The position numbers were made by a program, and so were the translations under genes. A stretch of DNA of 64,000 nucleotides from Sporichthyaceae bacterium (GTDB lineage: Bacteria; Actinomycetota; Actinomycetes; Sporichthyales; Sporichthyaceae), in the NCBI GenBank assembly GCA_036493475.1, contig DASXPS010000124.1, forward strand, positions 1-64,000, written 5' to 3'. This document shows, in pieces, positions 63,565-64,000 of the stretch (positions are counted from its first letter, which is position 1; each line of letters opens with the position of its first letter). The notes beneath the pieces are model-generated. The model was not told the DNA's origin and made no database searches. It saw only the letters and a program-made list of their open reading frames with translations.

Positions 63565-64000
63565 TCAAGGTCCGGTGTTCGATCCTACGGGGGTGACCCC
63601 CGGCGATCCGGTGAGCCGGTACAGGGTGAGCCGGCTGGTGCCGCGGACGAAGGCGCGGCCAGGACCCAGGCACGGTGCCGCGGGCAAGGGGCTGTCCGAG
63701 AGCACCCACCCCGGATGCAGCGCCAGCAAATGTGGATCGCAGGGATGCACGAACAGGGTGGCGGCATCGATCCGGGTCCGTTGCACCGCCGCCGGTCCCG
63801 GCTTGGCCAAGGGAACCCATTGGTAGTTCGTGTAGTTGTTCCAGGCCTCCTGCTGCCCGGGGAACAACCCGCTCATCACCGCGGCGTCGGGGTAATAGGT
63901 GACACCCGACAACGTCTCGACCCCGGCGGCTCGGGCCACCGAGGCCAACAACGGATCCCCGAACACGACGACCAACGGCGCGGGGTCGGACTGCTTGATT
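63565..64000 (-). CDS. C-terminal end of a large (probably membrane) protein, cut by window end
   Basis: About 145 residues, open in frame to the window edge, so the true start lies outside. Visible blocks are VVVFGDPLLASVARAAGVET, LSGVTYYPDAAVMSGLFPGQ, AWNNYTNYQWVPLAKPGP, LFVHPCDPHLLALHPGWVLS and LPAAPCLGP. This is the periplasmic-looking tail of actinobacterial multi-pass membrane proteins of unknown function found in surface polysaccharide loci. The stop is 37 bases before the gtrA start. Its two cysteines (HPCDP, APCLG) may form a disulfide. Confidence 0.6.
   Translation of the reverse strand, partial: IKQSDPAPLVVVFGDPLLASVARAAGVETLSGVTYYPDAAVMSGLFPGQQEAWNNYTNYQWVPLAKPGPAAVQRTRIDAATLFVHPCDPHLLALHPGWVLSDSPLPAAPCLGPGRAFVRGTSRLTLYRLTGSPGVTPVGSNTGP

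Overview
The window is a gap-poor, very GC-rich stretch of actinobacterial chromosome. GTG starts are frequent and many stop/start codons overlap by 1-4 bases. Lineage markers include an acyl-CoA carboxylase epsilon subunit, a DUF3117 small protein, a sigE/zinc anti-sigma/O-methyltransferase cluster, a mycobacterial-type LpdA flavoprotein, WXG100 and DivIVA-domain proteins. The genus cannot be fixed by eye. I see no rRNA, tRNA, CRISPR array, phage or insertion sequence.

Left part (1-12 kb): metabolism. It holds the 3' end of icd, trpS, a 2'-5' RNA ligase-like gene, a D,D-carboxypeptidase, an M20 amidohydrolase and a split nucleoside-salvage locus (cdd-deoA on plus; cyclotransferase-PNP-phosphosugar mutase-deoC on minus), then lpdA. 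A 700-base gene-poor stretch with a tandem repeat and a long inverted repeat follows.

12.4-19.4 kb: a compact type VII secretion-like locus. It has a membrane-anchored pseudokinase, a WXG100 protein, a 1448-residue FtsK/SpoIIIE ATPase of EssC-like layout and an SseB-like protein. No eccB/D/E or mycP homologue is visible.

19.5-33.4 kb: carboxylase alpha subunit, acyl-CoA dehydrogenase, maf, homogentisate dioxygenase, accD-accE, birA, a PH-domain protein, a two-component system, a DivIVA-domain protein and tag.

33.4-39.1 kb: a tandem array of four intact secreted paralogues of unknown function plus a deletion-ruined fifth copy, all on the minus strand. Each mature protein has exactly two cysteines in matching places.

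39.3-43 kb: DUF3117 protein, pepA, O-methyltransferase, sigE with a probable self-recognised promoter, and its anti-sigma factor.

43-64 kb: a surface-glycan locus. It carries a GT2/TagF-like fusion, two paralogous glycosyltransferases with an unfamiliar N-terminal half, galE, further GT2 enzymes, two methyltransferases, two GH16 hydrolases (one lipoprotein, one secreted), a 1606-residue GT/methyltransferase/kinase-like/coiled-coil protein, and a polyprenyl-GT2/DUF2304/GtrA trio, ending in a truncated membrane-protein gene. Together they look like a pathway that builds, modifies, possibly length-limits and trims a cell-surface polymer.
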